DNA of 64,000 nt from Saccopteryx bilineata (GCF_036850765.1 NC_089492.1:201406276-201470275), one strand, 5' to 3'; shown: positions 48,340-59,406, numbered from the stretch's first letter. The notes: generated by a model not told the origin, from the sequence alone. A program made the numbers and translations.

Positions 48340-48380
48340 CACATACACACACACCAACACACACACGCACGCACGCACGC
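48340..48380. repeat. CA/ACGC-rich microsatellite
   Basis: acac- and (acgc)n-type repeats lie in the provirus leader. The His/Thr-rich and Cys/Val-rich short frames here are translations of this repeat. Confidence 0.7.
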
Positions 48381-48589
48381 ACTTGCTTTCATAGACGAGG
48401 GAAGGGCTCCCCCTCGTGGCCTCTCAGGTGTACTCAAGCCACGTCTCTGCAAAGACTTTAGACTTAAACTCAGGAATTTTAGACAAAAGTAAGGAAAAGA
48501 AAGACTGAGATCTCGACAAACACAGAGAAGTTTCTGGCAGTCCGCAGCAAGATTAATCAATCCAGGCTAGCTCAGCCTCTACTGGTGTC

Positions 48590-48910
48590 CTTCTAAAGTA
48601 CGAGCAGATATCCCCAAGAGCCTCAAGTAGGACCCAATCCCACTAGTACCTCTCATAGAGAAACTAGCGTCTCTGAAGGCACGAGACAGACTAATCCCGG
48701 ACCGATTTAATCCCCATTCCTCCCAGACCAGAAACAATTGTCCCCTCTTCTGGCATTTTACTGAGAACCCAACTAGATACCTCCGGAAGTCCTGGGCAGG
48801 ATGAAGTTCCTACTAATACCTCTCTTAGAGAAACTGATATCCCCGAGAGCCTCAAGCAGGACCCAATCCCCACCAGTCGTCCCTCCAGAGTATAACCAGA
48901 TGTTCCCCAG
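48590..48910 (-). repeat. Diverged tandem repeats in the provirus leader
   Basis: Units containing gagcctcaag(t/c)aggacccaatcc recur at about 48617 and 48857. The motif cctctc(a/t)tagagaaact recurs at about 48650 and 48820. The unit is roughly 200-240 bp with internal echoes. They lie between the primer-binding site and the gag frame. Confidence 0.6.
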
Positions 48911-49442
48911 CAAAACCCAAGGCAGGACCACTAAAACTCCCCACTGATGTCTTGGTCTTGGAGAGCCCGCACGAACATATGACCACGTCTGATCTGTTTC
49001 ACGGCAGTCCAAAACAGAAAGACTATAGACTAGTTACAAACAGCAAAGCAGTTTTGAAAGCCCTACCTACTCCACTGGAGTTCCACATCTCCGGAGTCAC
49101 AACTCAACAAAGCCCCCAAATCCACTCTACCTACTTCTAGTCCCAAACAGAAAAGCGAAAGCAAGAATTCATAAGAAAGCCAGAAAATTCAGTAAAGCAA
49201 AAAGAGTTGCTTTACCTACTTCCTTGCTTTTTCTGCCGAATTGTTCAAATTGTCAAATTTGGGAACCGGGAGTGTCTACCAGAGATCTGTCCGAACCCAC
49301 AGGAAAACCTACACAGGGAACCCTGAAAACATGTCAGGTGGCGCCTCTCCTTGAAATTCAAGCGGGACTGGGCAGCTTCCTGGAGAGACCAGAGGATTCA
49401 GGGTGTCTCTACGGCGTAGACGCGGTGACGCGAAACACTGTA

Positions 49443-49460
49443 GCCACGTGTTGGGCGCCA
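49443..49460 (-). other. Primer-binding site of the provirus (Lys-like)
   Basis: Directly inside the 5' LTR after a TT spacer, the minus strand reads tggcgcccaacacgtggc. The first 11 bases match a tRNA-Lys(1,2) primer-binding site. The remainder fits if a 2-base insertion is allowed. Class I elements more often use other tRNAs such as Pro. Confidence 0.65.
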
Positions 49461-49462
49461 AA

Positions 49463-49903
49463 TGTTATAAAGTACTCAATCCACAATTCTGCGGTTTTCG
49501 TAGAGACACCAAGTCCAGATGAATTTAAAGAGTTTTATTAGAGGAGGAGATATATTAAATATGCTGGCTGCATATAGCTTACATGGGGCAGCAGTCCCAA
49601 ATCGTGTGCATCTATAATATTCTAGGGGCTGGTTATATACCCTTAATTATACATGGGTGGGGAAAGAGCCTGACATCATGGCATAAGCTTGTATCTTTGT
49701 CTTCACCTACACAGGTCTGGGAAAAGGAGGAAGGGGGGGTGGGACACAATTCATTAGCAAGTTTAGAACATCTGTCTATAGGATTCATAAAAAAAATGTT
49801 CTATACATTAAAACTTACAAGGTAACACAATGGTAAAAATGTCACTTTACATATTTAAAGATATTCCCATATTTTCTAGTGTTCAATTGCTATTCCTTTG
49901 TTC

Positions 49904-49964
<61 letters not shown>

Positions 49965-50293
49965 CTACATGATTTCAGGAGGGGAGAGGTAGTATTCATG
50001 GGGACAAATGCCTGTAGATGGCCCATCAATATAAGAAAAGGCTTATTTTAATCTTTCTCTTCCTGTACCTGGCTAGCTATTCACCTATTTCCTTACAGGT
50101 GTGGGGGAGGTCAGAGAATCCAAATTTCCTTCCCTTCTGCATTTACAACACAATGCTATCGACCACCCTGGTTTGATGCTAATCACACAAGTATAAAGAT
50201 CATTTACAAAATCTCTCTTCACGCCTACCCCAAATTAATACAATGTTCTTTAAGCTTCCTAAAATATTCTGTAGCTTTTGGTACCTTACAACA
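49463..50293 (-). repeat. 5' LTR of the provirus
   Basis: It is 831 bp, longer than its partner because of a (TA)n run at about 49906-49960 and an extra segment near 49560-49610. Its end beside the primer-binding site is tgttataaag on the plus strand. Comparing the two LTRs outside these indels would date the insertion. Confidence 0.92.
49906..49960. repeat. (TA)n microsatellite in the 5' LTR
   Basis: About 27 uninterrupted TA units. The matching position of the 3' LTR (42580-42595) has only tatatatta-like sequence, so the expansion occurred after integration. Confidence 0.95.
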
Positions 50294-50297
50294 TGTG

Positions 50298-51323
50298 TAT
50301 GTCCTTAAACAGTTTTACACTCTAAAGAAAAGCAAAGGAGACATTAAAACAATAGACAGAGCCCCCTTTAGGTCCTGAAGTTTTATTATTCTTTACACTG
50401 TGTGTATATGTTTTATAGGCTTTTGTAATACATCTCACAATAAAAATGTTGCTGAAACTCAAGTATAAAGACTTCATTCTAATCTAAACATGACACATAC
50501 TTGTAACCCTCTCTGAGCTTTCTGCCAAGAGTGAACAGAATGGAATCCTGTGAAGTCCCCATTCGCAATGGCGTCCCTGCGATAGGGCAGTAACGAGAAA
50601 CGGCCGTGGGAAAGGCAGTCCCAACACACTGGGCCAGTGGTCTGCAAGACTCAGAGGGGTGGCTGGCCTGCAACCCGGGTTGGTAGGGTTGAGGGAAATG
50701 GCTGTTTTAAAAAATACTTTAGTTAAAGTACCAATATGTGAAAGGTTGGGACACACATGTGCAGAGTGGCCCACAGGACGGAACCCAGACCACTGGGGAG
50801 CAGACTTGGAATCCATATATGGAAGAACTTTCTGGCAGTCAGAACTGAGAATGAATAGGCTGCCTCTAGCAGTGGTGAGTTCTATGGCTACCCAGGCCTC
50901 ACACAGACAGATAGCTACTTTGGGGCCAAGACACTGGGGGTGGGGGCAAGGTGAAATCAAGGAAAGAAACCAAGTAGGTGGTCCCTCAGATCGACGTCAG
51001 GCCCCGGATATTGTGATTTCTTGGCTTGCTTTGTGAAAAGCAACCCCGCCTATGTCCACAATGCCAGCTGGAGGGGTGGACTCTTTAGAAAAAATTAAAG
51101 TCTAGTGTGTTGTCTCCAGGCATGGCAGAGAAATGCAGCCAAGAACCCATGCACGGACCTCTGGGGCCTGATAAAAGTCATCACACGCTCCCTGCTGGCC
51201 TCTAGAAAAAACAAAACACAAACCACATGCACACACACTCACATGTGCATTCACACAAACGTTTCTCCAAGCAAGCCAAAGGTGTGTCCCAGAACAGATT
51301 TTTCCTTACCAAAACCGTGATTA
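50298..51323. other. Intron sequence, no gene
   Basis: Overlapping frames at 50479-51036 (158 codons minus, 125 codons plus) cover the same bases on both strands and lack domains. No exon is recognised. Confidence 0.45.
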
Positions 51324-51550
51324 GCCTGACCTGTGGTGGCGCAGGGGATAAAAGCGTCGACCTGGAAATGCCGAGGTCGCCGGTTCAAAACCCTGGGCTT
51401 GCCTGGTCAAGGCACATATGGGAGTTGATGCTTCCAGCTCCTCCCCCTTCTCTCTCTGTCTCTCCTCTCTCTCTATCTCTGTCTCTCCCTCTCCTATCTA
51501 AAATGAATAAATAAATAAATTAATTAAAAAAACAAACAAACAAACAAAAA
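51324..51550 (+). repeat. Short tRNA SINE, exact 13-bp duplication
   Basis: The head is gcctgacctgtggtggcgca and the B box is ggttcaaaacc. A CT tract leads to a tail of AAAT and AAAC units. The duplication aaaaccgtgatta is exact at 51311-51323 and 51551-51563. It shares the head with the second SINE family but has a shorter body. Confidence 0.92.
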
Positions 51551-51929
51551 AAAACCGTGATTATATTTTTCTGTATCCATCACTACTATTCAGAAAAGGA
51601 AAAAGGAGAGTGTTTGGGGAGGCAACATCGCAAACTGTGCCTGAGGAAAGGAAGTGCTGACACACATGTATGCACAAGCTTGGCAGAGAAGTAATCACAC
51701 CACAGAGCAAGGAGTGAGCTGTCTTTAGGACCAGAAGCAGGCTCTCAGGCAGGCTCTGCCCCCACTTGTGACCCTCTCCTCAGTGTCACTCAGCACTCGT
51801 ACAGTGACTCTCCTGTCAAAAGACTTATGAGCACTTCGCAAATATTACTCAACAGGTCATCAATGTGGTTCCCCTTCCACGGTAAGTAGAGACTGTAACC
51901 ATCTTTACCATTTTAAAGCTAAAAGATGA

Positions 51930-53030
51930 ACCAAAACCACCTGACACCCACAGGACAGGTATAACCACAAGACACAGCAGTCAATGTCAGCAAAACTGTG
52001 CCCAAATGGAAACCATTAGTTTTTGTTGGTGGCCATGTAAAAGGGACCCAGCAATTCCACTCCTTACCAGAGGAAAACATACGTCCACACACAGTTTGTA
52101 CATGAACGCTCATAGCGGAACTGCCCACAATGGCCAAAAAATGAGAACAACCCAAATGTTCATCAACAGATGAATGGAGAAATAAAACTGGTGTGTCCAT
52201 GTACTGCATTATTATTCAGACGTAAGAAAAGTGCTGATACATTTGACAACCAACAAGAACTCTGAAAGTATCATGCCAAATGAAAGATATCAGGCAAAAA
52301 CCGCCACACATGCTCTGATTCTGTTCCTATAAAGTGTTGAGAGCAGACAGATCCAAAGACACAGAAAACAGATTAGTGGTTTCCAGGGGCCGGGGTGACT
52401 GGAGAATGGTGTCAGGGACTGAAAAATCAACAGGGTTTTTAGAGTTATTTTTGGAGGACAGAGGTGTGGGGAACTGGCGTAAGCTGACAGACTGCCAACC
52501 CCCCACCTCACTTGCAAAAAGCTAAGCCCTTCCCCTCACCTCCATGTTAGCTTTGATCCTTGTCCTGCCCCCCATGTTCCCAGGAAAGACTGGCTTCTTT
52601 GTGTATGTTTATGTATGGTGGGGTTTTTTGCGCTTGGTAGAATTCTTGGGTTGCCTTGGAAACTGTAATCAGAAAAGTGATTGATTTGCTAATGTCCCAC
52701 TTTGCCCTGTAAAGAAAGGAAGAAGCGGTTTTTGAGGGCGGCCATGTTTTCTGCTAGGGCAGCTTCTTTTGCCAGCAGTGATTGCAGAACCCTCCCGACC
52801 CCATTTTTTATTCTTTAATGCTTTAAGTGTATTTTTCTTAATTCTGCACCGTTCTTGCTCGGGACCTGAATATATTAGTCACTGCTGGCTCACAACAGAA
52901 TGGGAAGGGCTGTCAATGGGTGTGGGTTCCTTTTTAGAGCAGTGACAACATTCTGGAATAAGAGGCTAGTAGCTTATACACCTTTGCGACTTTACTGAAA
53001 AACACTTTAAAAAGACCAAACATAAACTTG
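51930..53030 (+). mobile_element. Old L1 3' UTR, interrupted by a solo LTR
   Basis: The segment (ggacccagcaattccactcc, caacagatgaatggagaaat, ttagtggtttccaggggccg) is an ancient L1 3' end in sense. It continues after the LTR at 52904 (ggttcctttttagagcagtg). A similar copy is at 62350-62760. Confidence 0.75.
52410..52897 (+). mobile_element. Solo LTR, family copy 1
   Basis: The 488-bp element has TG...CA ends (tgtcagggactg / ggctcacaaca) and an exact 6-bp duplication gaatgg at 52404-52409 and 52898-52903. It aligns along its length with 57892-58390. A 6-bp duplication is typical of class II (betaretrovirus-like) ERVs. No internal sequence remains. Confidence 0.92.
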
Positions 53031-53402
53031 AAAAACTAAAAAGGTTAGTACTGAGACACTTGGGAATCTGAACTAACAATTACGAACATCTGCAGAACAG
53101 CTTTGCAGCTTAGAACAAGGTCTCCACACCCACTGTCTCTTCTGCATTTGACAGACACCTGCGGAGGGCCCAAGCACAGAGTTGTCCGTTTCCTCGTTTC
53201 CTGGGGTTGCTGCCAGAGGACACAGAGCCACCCTTGTGTGTAATCCTGTGGCATCTGGGAGCCACTAGCCTGGTGCAGCAGCACTGTCAGAGTGGTCCTG
53301 CTGGGGCCGACGTCATCTGTCCCACCCACCAGGGAGACTGCCCTTCCTGGGGGTGAGGGGGGTGGGTGGGGTTTACAGATTACTAGCAGGGAACACACTT
53401 AG
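53031..53402. other. Intron sequence, no gene
   Basis: Nothing recognised beyond chance frames. Confidence 0.4.
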
Positions 53403-53414
53403 GTTATTATTTTA

Positions 53415-53748
53415 TTTTATATTTTATTTTTATCTATTTTATTTTATTTATTTTTTAGGTGAGAGGAGGGGAGCTAGTAAGCGAGACTCCCAAATGCGTC
53501 CCAACCAGAATCCACCCAGCAACACCCATCTGGTACCAATGCTCAAATCAACCGATCTATCCTCGGTGCCCAGGCCCAACACTCGAACCAATTGAGCCCT
53601 GGCTGCAGGAGAGAAAGAGGGAGAGAAGGGGGCAAGGGAGGGGGGAGAAGCAGATGGTCACTTCTCCAATGTGCCCTGACCAGAAATCAAACCAGGGATG
53701 TCCATATGCCAGGCCAATGCTCTATCCACTGATCTTCTGGCTAGGGCC
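53415..53748 (-). repeat. Bat-type SINE, AT-rich decayed tail
   Basis: This minus-strand long SINE has its tail as a (TTTTA)n-like run at 53405-53457. The flanking duplication is imperfect (ggttattatttta / ggttgttacttta). Confidence 0.85.
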
Positions 53749-55564
53749 GGGTTGTTACTTTAAATCTCACTGAACATTCTTTGGGATGTGTATGTGTGTG
53801 CATTTGTGATTTCTTATTCACACAAGTTCCCATTCATGAAGAAAATGCAGAGCCGCTAGCTAGAATCTCACAAGCCTCTTGTTCATCCCATCTTTCTCTA
53901 TGTCGCCTGTTTTACAGGTACTTGACCCTGTGTCAGCCCTTGAGGAACATCTGATGACCTCCAGACCAAGACCTGATGAGTCAGAGGGTCCTAGTGGCCC
54001 CCTGGCTCTTCTCTCCATTTCACAAGTCCACACTTTCTCTTTCCTGCCTTTGTGCTGTCCCTTGGAATACATGCTAGAAGCCTGACCACAGCTCACAGGA
54101 GCCAAAGCAGCAGAATGTCTGCAGTTTCTCCCTGTGTCTATATAATGCTTTAATGCAACAACCTGAGGAGTAGAGAATGGACACTGGTATGGTACAAGAA
54201 GGGCCCTCCGCTTCACAGCCCAACACCTGTGCTTACGTCCCATGCAGAGCTTTTTTTAAAAATGATGTCTGCCTAATCTCATTCAGTTCCAAACCAGCTG
54301 GGGAGAAGCCTGTCCTGGCCTCATCCTGACATCACAAGACTCTGCACAGAACTTTAATTGACAGCAGTAAGGCTGTCTGCCCATATCCCAACGTGATGAG
54401 TGATGCCGATGCCAGAAGCCTGATTTCCAACTTGGAGAAGGGGCCTCATTTGAATTCCCATCTGCTGAGAAACCAAAGAATGCACTTAATGAATTAGAAA
54501 TCACTGCCATGAATATTCTCTGTGCTCAGTTAATGCACCCTTTTTAAAAGTTTTTTTTTTCCTGGCTTTGACCGTTCTTTCACATTCAACTGGCAATGGA
54601 CTGCGGGTCTTAATCATTCAGCCAATTTATTGCTGCAGTAGCTCTAAAAAACCAGCACACACTATTACACAATGCAGGCCCCAGCTGTGAGGTTATTTAC
54701 AGTCTTCTTTAGAAAATGAAGCCTCCTGAAGATGCATAGTTTTACCGGCTGACTTGAGCTCACCTGTAAGGTGAGGAGCACCTATGCTTCTAAGCTCAGT
54801 GTCCTGGGCTCCTGCCACACCTCTTCACTGCCCAACTGTCCTTGGAAACCACTTCACAGGTCTAGCTTTTCCTCCACCTGGCACAGCTGCCCTCAGACTC
54901 TGTGCGTCTACAGAGGAGGGTCTGAATTGACCTGAACAGGAAATGTGGTTCTATTAAGACGAGAGGGGTGGCGATAATGTGGGGATTCTGCGCCGTTAGA
55001 AGCCATGCAAGATAGGTATTCTGTCCATCTTTCCTTCCCTCTCCCTTTCTCCACCTTTCTTTTTCCTCTCTGTCCTTCGCCCCTTACCTCCCCCCCCTTT
55101 TCTCTTACTTCGCTCTGCCTACCAGTTGTCAAGGTGATTATTTTAAGCCATTTGCCCCCACCCCGAATGGCATTTGCTTTGGTACTGAATTATCAGCACT
55201 GATGATCTTCGGAGCTTAGACCAACCAGAGGAGGGTCCAACCCCTACTTCACAGAGGTCCTGGGTCCTGGCCACACCAGGACTTGGAGGCAAGTAGTGGT
55301 AATACTTGAAAATTTGGTCAGAATGCTGGGATTTTCATGGCCAATCTTTGATGTCAACTTCCAGTACTCATACTAACATTGGAGGTGGACCCTCTCCTCT
55401 CTACAAATCTGTCTTTCCTTAGGTGACATCTGCCACATGTTTATTCACAGTTGCCATATTATATTCTGCCACATGAGGGTTTTATCTAGACAATATTCTT
55501 AAATTGGCATTGGCAACATTTAATTTGCTCTAGAGATTAGTCTCATCTATAATCCATTCAGTCA
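53749..55564. other. Intron sequence, possible conserved segment
   Basis: No repeat is recognised at 54550-54770, which reads as well-ordered unique sequence (ccgttctttcacattcaact, gcagtagctctaaaaaacca) and is listed as a candidate conserved non-coding element. The pyrimidine-rich run at 55019-55110 produces low-complexity frames. Confidence 0.35.
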
Positions 55565-55581
55565 TTGAAAGTGAAAACTAT

Positions 55582-55814
55582 ATTTTTTTTAATGGGGTGA
55601 CATCAATAAATCAGGATACATATATTCAAAGATATACATATATTCAAAGTCCAGGTTATCTTGTCATTCAATTATGTTGCATACCCACCACCCAAAGTCA
55701 GATTGTCCTCTGTCACCTTCTATCTTGTTTTCTTTGTGCCCCTCCCCCTCCCCCTTTCCCTCTCCCATTCCCCCCTCCCCCCGTAACCACCACACTCTTA
55801 TCAATGTCTCTTAG
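55582..55814 (-). mobile_element. Short antisense L1 3' end, exact 17-bp duplication
   Basis: A severely 5'-truncated L1 holds only a 3' UTR (ggggtgacatcaataaatca on the plus strand). The duplication ttgaaagtgaaaactat is exact at 55565-55581 and 55815-55831. It has the same 3' UTR type as the L1 at 24485. Confidence 0.93.
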
Positions 55815-55831
55815 TTGAAAGTGAAAACTAT

Positions 55832-57435
55832 TTTAACAAAAAACACCACTACTACCATTTATCTTCCTTTGTTAAACAGAAACAAAGCATCATCCAATTT
55901 TTAAAATACTGTAAGCAGAAAATAAACATTTCACAACTGTCTACCCTGACTCGACTCATTCCCACTTCAAATGCTTCTGATCCATGCTGCTCTGGCAATG
56001 AAGGGTGTTCTGAAGTGAGGAAGAGGCAATTTGCATGCCACATTTGCTACACCAATTTACTCAATTAAGTACCAAAGCAGTAAAGGAATGGCATTTTGAT
56101 GAGGACAGTCTAATTAAAAACGAATGTGAGGACATAAGGTTAGGGTCCCACTACTGCACACCTTAACACATGCCAAGAACACAGAGCACTCAGAGGTGCA
56201 CTCACGCACCCTGGCATCTGTGTCCGTGCGTCTGTCTTTCATGAGCACTGTTACTTGTGAGCAACACATACCAGTGATAATCGTTACTTACATCACTCTA
56301 ACTTATCATTAATAGCAGCCATTCTTGAGCTTCTGTGAAATAACCTTATGATGTTTTATGTAAATTCTAGTCCTCATTTTAAAAAAAAGTTCAGGATAGG
56401 TGAGACTGCGTTTATTTTACAGGTCAAGGATTTGTGGTTTGGAAATATTAAGAATATTGCAGAGAGTCACACAGATGATCAGGAATAGGGCAGGGATCTG
56501 ACTGTGTCTGCCACCAAAGTGTATGGTCACTGATCATCCCATTCTCTGCTTCTACACATACGCCCAACAAAACACTGCACCCGAAGACCTCGATTTTCCT
56601 CCAGAAATAAGTTCATCTGCATGACGCTGCCTAGCCACCTGCAGCACCTGCCTCCATGCACCTGTAGCACCTGCCTCTATGTTGATATTTTGTAGCTGTT
56701 GTGCACTGTTTTGTCAGCTCCAACTCCTAGAGAATCTGTGAATGAGTGACATCCACAAGGTCTCATCCTCAGTGGCCCTGCTGGCTCCGATAGACTCCTT
56801 AGAAACACGGTGTAGGGGGCGAGCCCCACAGGAATCACCAGGAAGACAGACAAGTACATCCTGGAGCACATTAAGCCTGAAACATTGCTGGAGGCAAAAT
56901 GACAACATTGAAGATATTCTTCCACCTTGGGCACACTGTGAGGAGGCACAGTTCTTTGGAAAAGACGATGGTGCTGGGGAAAAATATAGAAGGCAGCAGG
57001 AAAAGAGGAAGACCAATATGAGACGAACTGAGTCCACAGAAGAAGGCTTAGGCTTAGCCATAGGTTCAAACCTCCACCCCACTCCTTAGCATCCATATGT
57101 CCAGTCCTCTCAGAGCTCATGCATCTCCTCCAGACAAGGACTGCTGTGCAGACACAGATGCAGCCAACAGCAGGAGAGCATGACCAACAGTGGGCACAGA
57201 AACTAGGTGGGGATAAGCCACCTCCATCCCACAGACATTCAGTGAGCACCTGCTATGCTCAGGGGTTCCCAGCTACAAGCATCTAATCTTCACCAAACCC
57301 CAAGGGAGAGGCCAGACACCATGGCCAGTGAGTGCCTCTAGGTGACAGGACTGTGAGGAAGCCTAGGAGCGAGGAGTAGCAAGATAAAACAGCTAAACAG
57401 CCGGAGGAGGCAAAGACAGCTTCACAGGGCAGATG
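55832..57435. other. Intron sequence with octamer-containing segment
   Basis: An atttgcat octamer lies at 56029-56036 within AT-rich unique sequence (55970-56130). A MIR-like remnant is possible at 56330-56480. The 190-codon minus-strand frame at 56677-57249 overlaps frames on both strands and has no recognised domain. Confidence 0.35.
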
Positions 57436-57442
57436 CCACTTT

Positions 57443-57445
<3 letters not shown>

Positions 57446-57482
<37 letters not shown>

Positions 57483-57844
57483 GTATTTTTCTGAGGTTGG
57501 AAACAGGGAGGCAGTCAGACAGACTCCCGCATGTGCCAGACCGGGATCCACCCAGCATGCCCACCAGGGGGCAATGCTCTGCCCATCTGGGGCATTGCTT
57601 TGCCGCGACCAGAGCCATTCTAGCGCCTGAGGCAGAGGCCATGGAGCCACCCCCAGCGCCTGGGGCCAACTCAGGCCAACTTTGCTCCAATGGAGCCTTG
57701 GCTGCGGGAGGGGGAGACAGAGAGGAAGGAGAGGGGGAGGGGTGGAGAAGCAGATGGGCGCTCCTGTGAGCCCTGGCCGGGAATCGAACCCAGGACTCCT
57801 GCACGCCAGTCCGACGCTCTACCACTGAGCCAACCGGCCAGGGC
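57446..57844 (-). repeat. Young full-length bat-type SINE with 36-base pure tail
   Basis: This minus-strand long SINE has its poly(A) seen as an uninterrupted T36 at about 57446-57481. Its head matches gccctggccggttggctcag and its B box ggttcgattcccgg closely. The duplication ccactttag is at 57436-57444 and 57845-57853. The pure tail and intact promoter boxes suggest a recent insertion. Confidence 0.95.
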
Positions 57845-57891
57845 CCACTTTAGATTCTGACAGCTGAACAGAAGTTTGCCAGGCAGAGGGG

Positions 57892-58390
57892 TGTTGGGGA
57901 CCGAAAAGCCAATAGGGATTTTGCAGTTTAGATTTTTGGGGGACAGAGGTGTGGGGAACTGGCTATAAGCTGACAGTCTGCCCAACCCCCCACCTCACTT
58001 GCCTGATTAAGGTGCAAAAGACTAAGCCCTTCCCCACACCCTCCATGTTAGCTGATACTCATCCTACCCCATTACCCCCAGAAAGACTGGAGGCAAGTTT
58101 CTTCTATCCTGTTTTGTGTGAAGTTAAGATGATATGTATGGTGGGGGTTTTCTGTACTTGGTAAAATTCTTGGGTTGCCTTGGAAACATGATCAGAGATC
58201 TCATTGATTTGCTAATGGCCCGCTTTGCCCTATAAATAAAGCAAGAGGCCGTTTTGGGGTATGCTCTGTTTCTGCTATCAGCTTTGTAGAGCCTTCCCGA
58301 ACCCATTCTTTAATTCTTTAAGCCTATTTTCTTAATTCCGTGCCATTCCCACTCAGGTCCTGGAATTACTAGTCACGCTGGTTTGCGACA
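57892..58390 (+). mobile_element. Solo LTR, family copy 2
   Basis: The 499-bp element has TG...CA ends and an exact 6-bp duplication gagggg at 57886-57891 and 58391-58396. A TATA-like cctataaataaagc at about 58228-58241 is intact here, while copy 1 reads cctgtaaagaaagg. This suggests copy 2 keeps a better promoter or polyadenylation region. Confidence 0.92.
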
Positions 58391-58396
58391 GAGGGG

Positions 58397-59406
58397 AGCA
58401 GTGAATGCAGAAGCAGCTGCTAGACCGTCAGTCCTGAGTGCGGAACACATCAGAGCTCAAGGCAAGGATGCAAGGACAACCTCAGGTCTTAAGGGACCAT
58501 ACATCGCAAACCACAGCCACGGTCACTCAGTGCAGAGCAGCTCATCTCCGAACAGCCCCTTTCCAGGCATTTTACCTAATTGTTGAGGTGGGGAGGTTGT
58601 GTAGTGTTTTGAGCTGCAGGGAAACTGGCAGCCCCCTGGGGGTGATGGCCAACTGAAACCTGAGGTGGCACAAAAGCCTTTCCTCTTCTGGGATGTGGCC
58701 AGGCTCAAAGCAGAAGCTCACTGAGGGTTTAAACTGAAGGTGCTTGCTCACACAGGGACCCCTAGAATAACACAGCCATCATCACTCTCCCTAACCCTTC
58801 ATATACCATGGGGGCAGATCTCTAAGTCATAAATGCAGGGCACAAAGACCAGCAATAATTACTAGCTCTTTTCTATTCCAAGGGGATGGAAATGCCTTGG
58901 TCCTGTTGGAAAAGGCTCCAAATTGGATGAGGGGACTAAGGGTATGGCCAGACTGAGGGAGAGGAGGGCAGGAAGGCCCAGGGAGGGAAGGAGCCAGACA
59001 TACTCATCAGCTCAGGCCAGGTTTGCACAAATCAGCATACTTTAAAAAGAAGGGTGCAGTGGAGACAGAGATAAAGCTAATGTTTAGAAACAATGGGATG
59101 ATAAGAGATGGTAGAGGACAGGTGGGGCTCTCTGCTCCGGAAGAGTCCGTGGGCTGCTGTCTGCCATATGAGGTCCCTCTCATTTGGGTGTGGGAAACAC
59201 AGATCCATAGCACTTGCATTTCTCTTGAACAGTCACCACCCCAAGCTTCAGACCCAAGACATTTAAAGGAAAGCACTAAGTGTCCCATGGGCCTGTGGGC
59301 ACAACTGAGGGCCATTTGTCTCTGTCTAACTGCTGTCTTCACAGGTTCAATAAAAGGGGAAATAAAGGCAAAGCTTGTATCAGGTACTGTTAGGGACCAA
59401 TTTTTA
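58397..59406. other. Intron sequence, no gene
   Basis: Overlapping frames at 59007-59486 (minus) and 59023-59445 (plus) cover each other and partly read the adjacent SINE; neither is supported. Confidence 0.45.

Larger units (their letters stand above)
42184..50293 (-). mobile_element. Degenerate class I-like endogenous retrovirus
   Basis: Two related LTRs (TG...CA ends) flank 6.5 kb. An identical 4-bp duplication tgtg lies at 42180-42183 and 50294-50297. The primer-binding site beside the right LTR and all recognisable gag/pol pieces show minus-strand transcription, the same sense as SH3RF3. In order (5' to 3', high to low coordinates) it holds a repeat-rich leader, a shortened gag frame, non-coding sequence, a second NC-type remnant, protease and integrase remnants. 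Only about 350 bp separate integrase from the 3' LTR, so env is absent. Two SINEs inserted later. It is not able to express functional proteins. Confidence 0.9.

Noticed and set aside
56677..57249. 190-codon minus-strand open frame
   Set aside because: Overlapped by frames on both strands. The Leu/Ser/Phe-rich stretch looks membrane-like but no family, splice or conservation evidence supports it.
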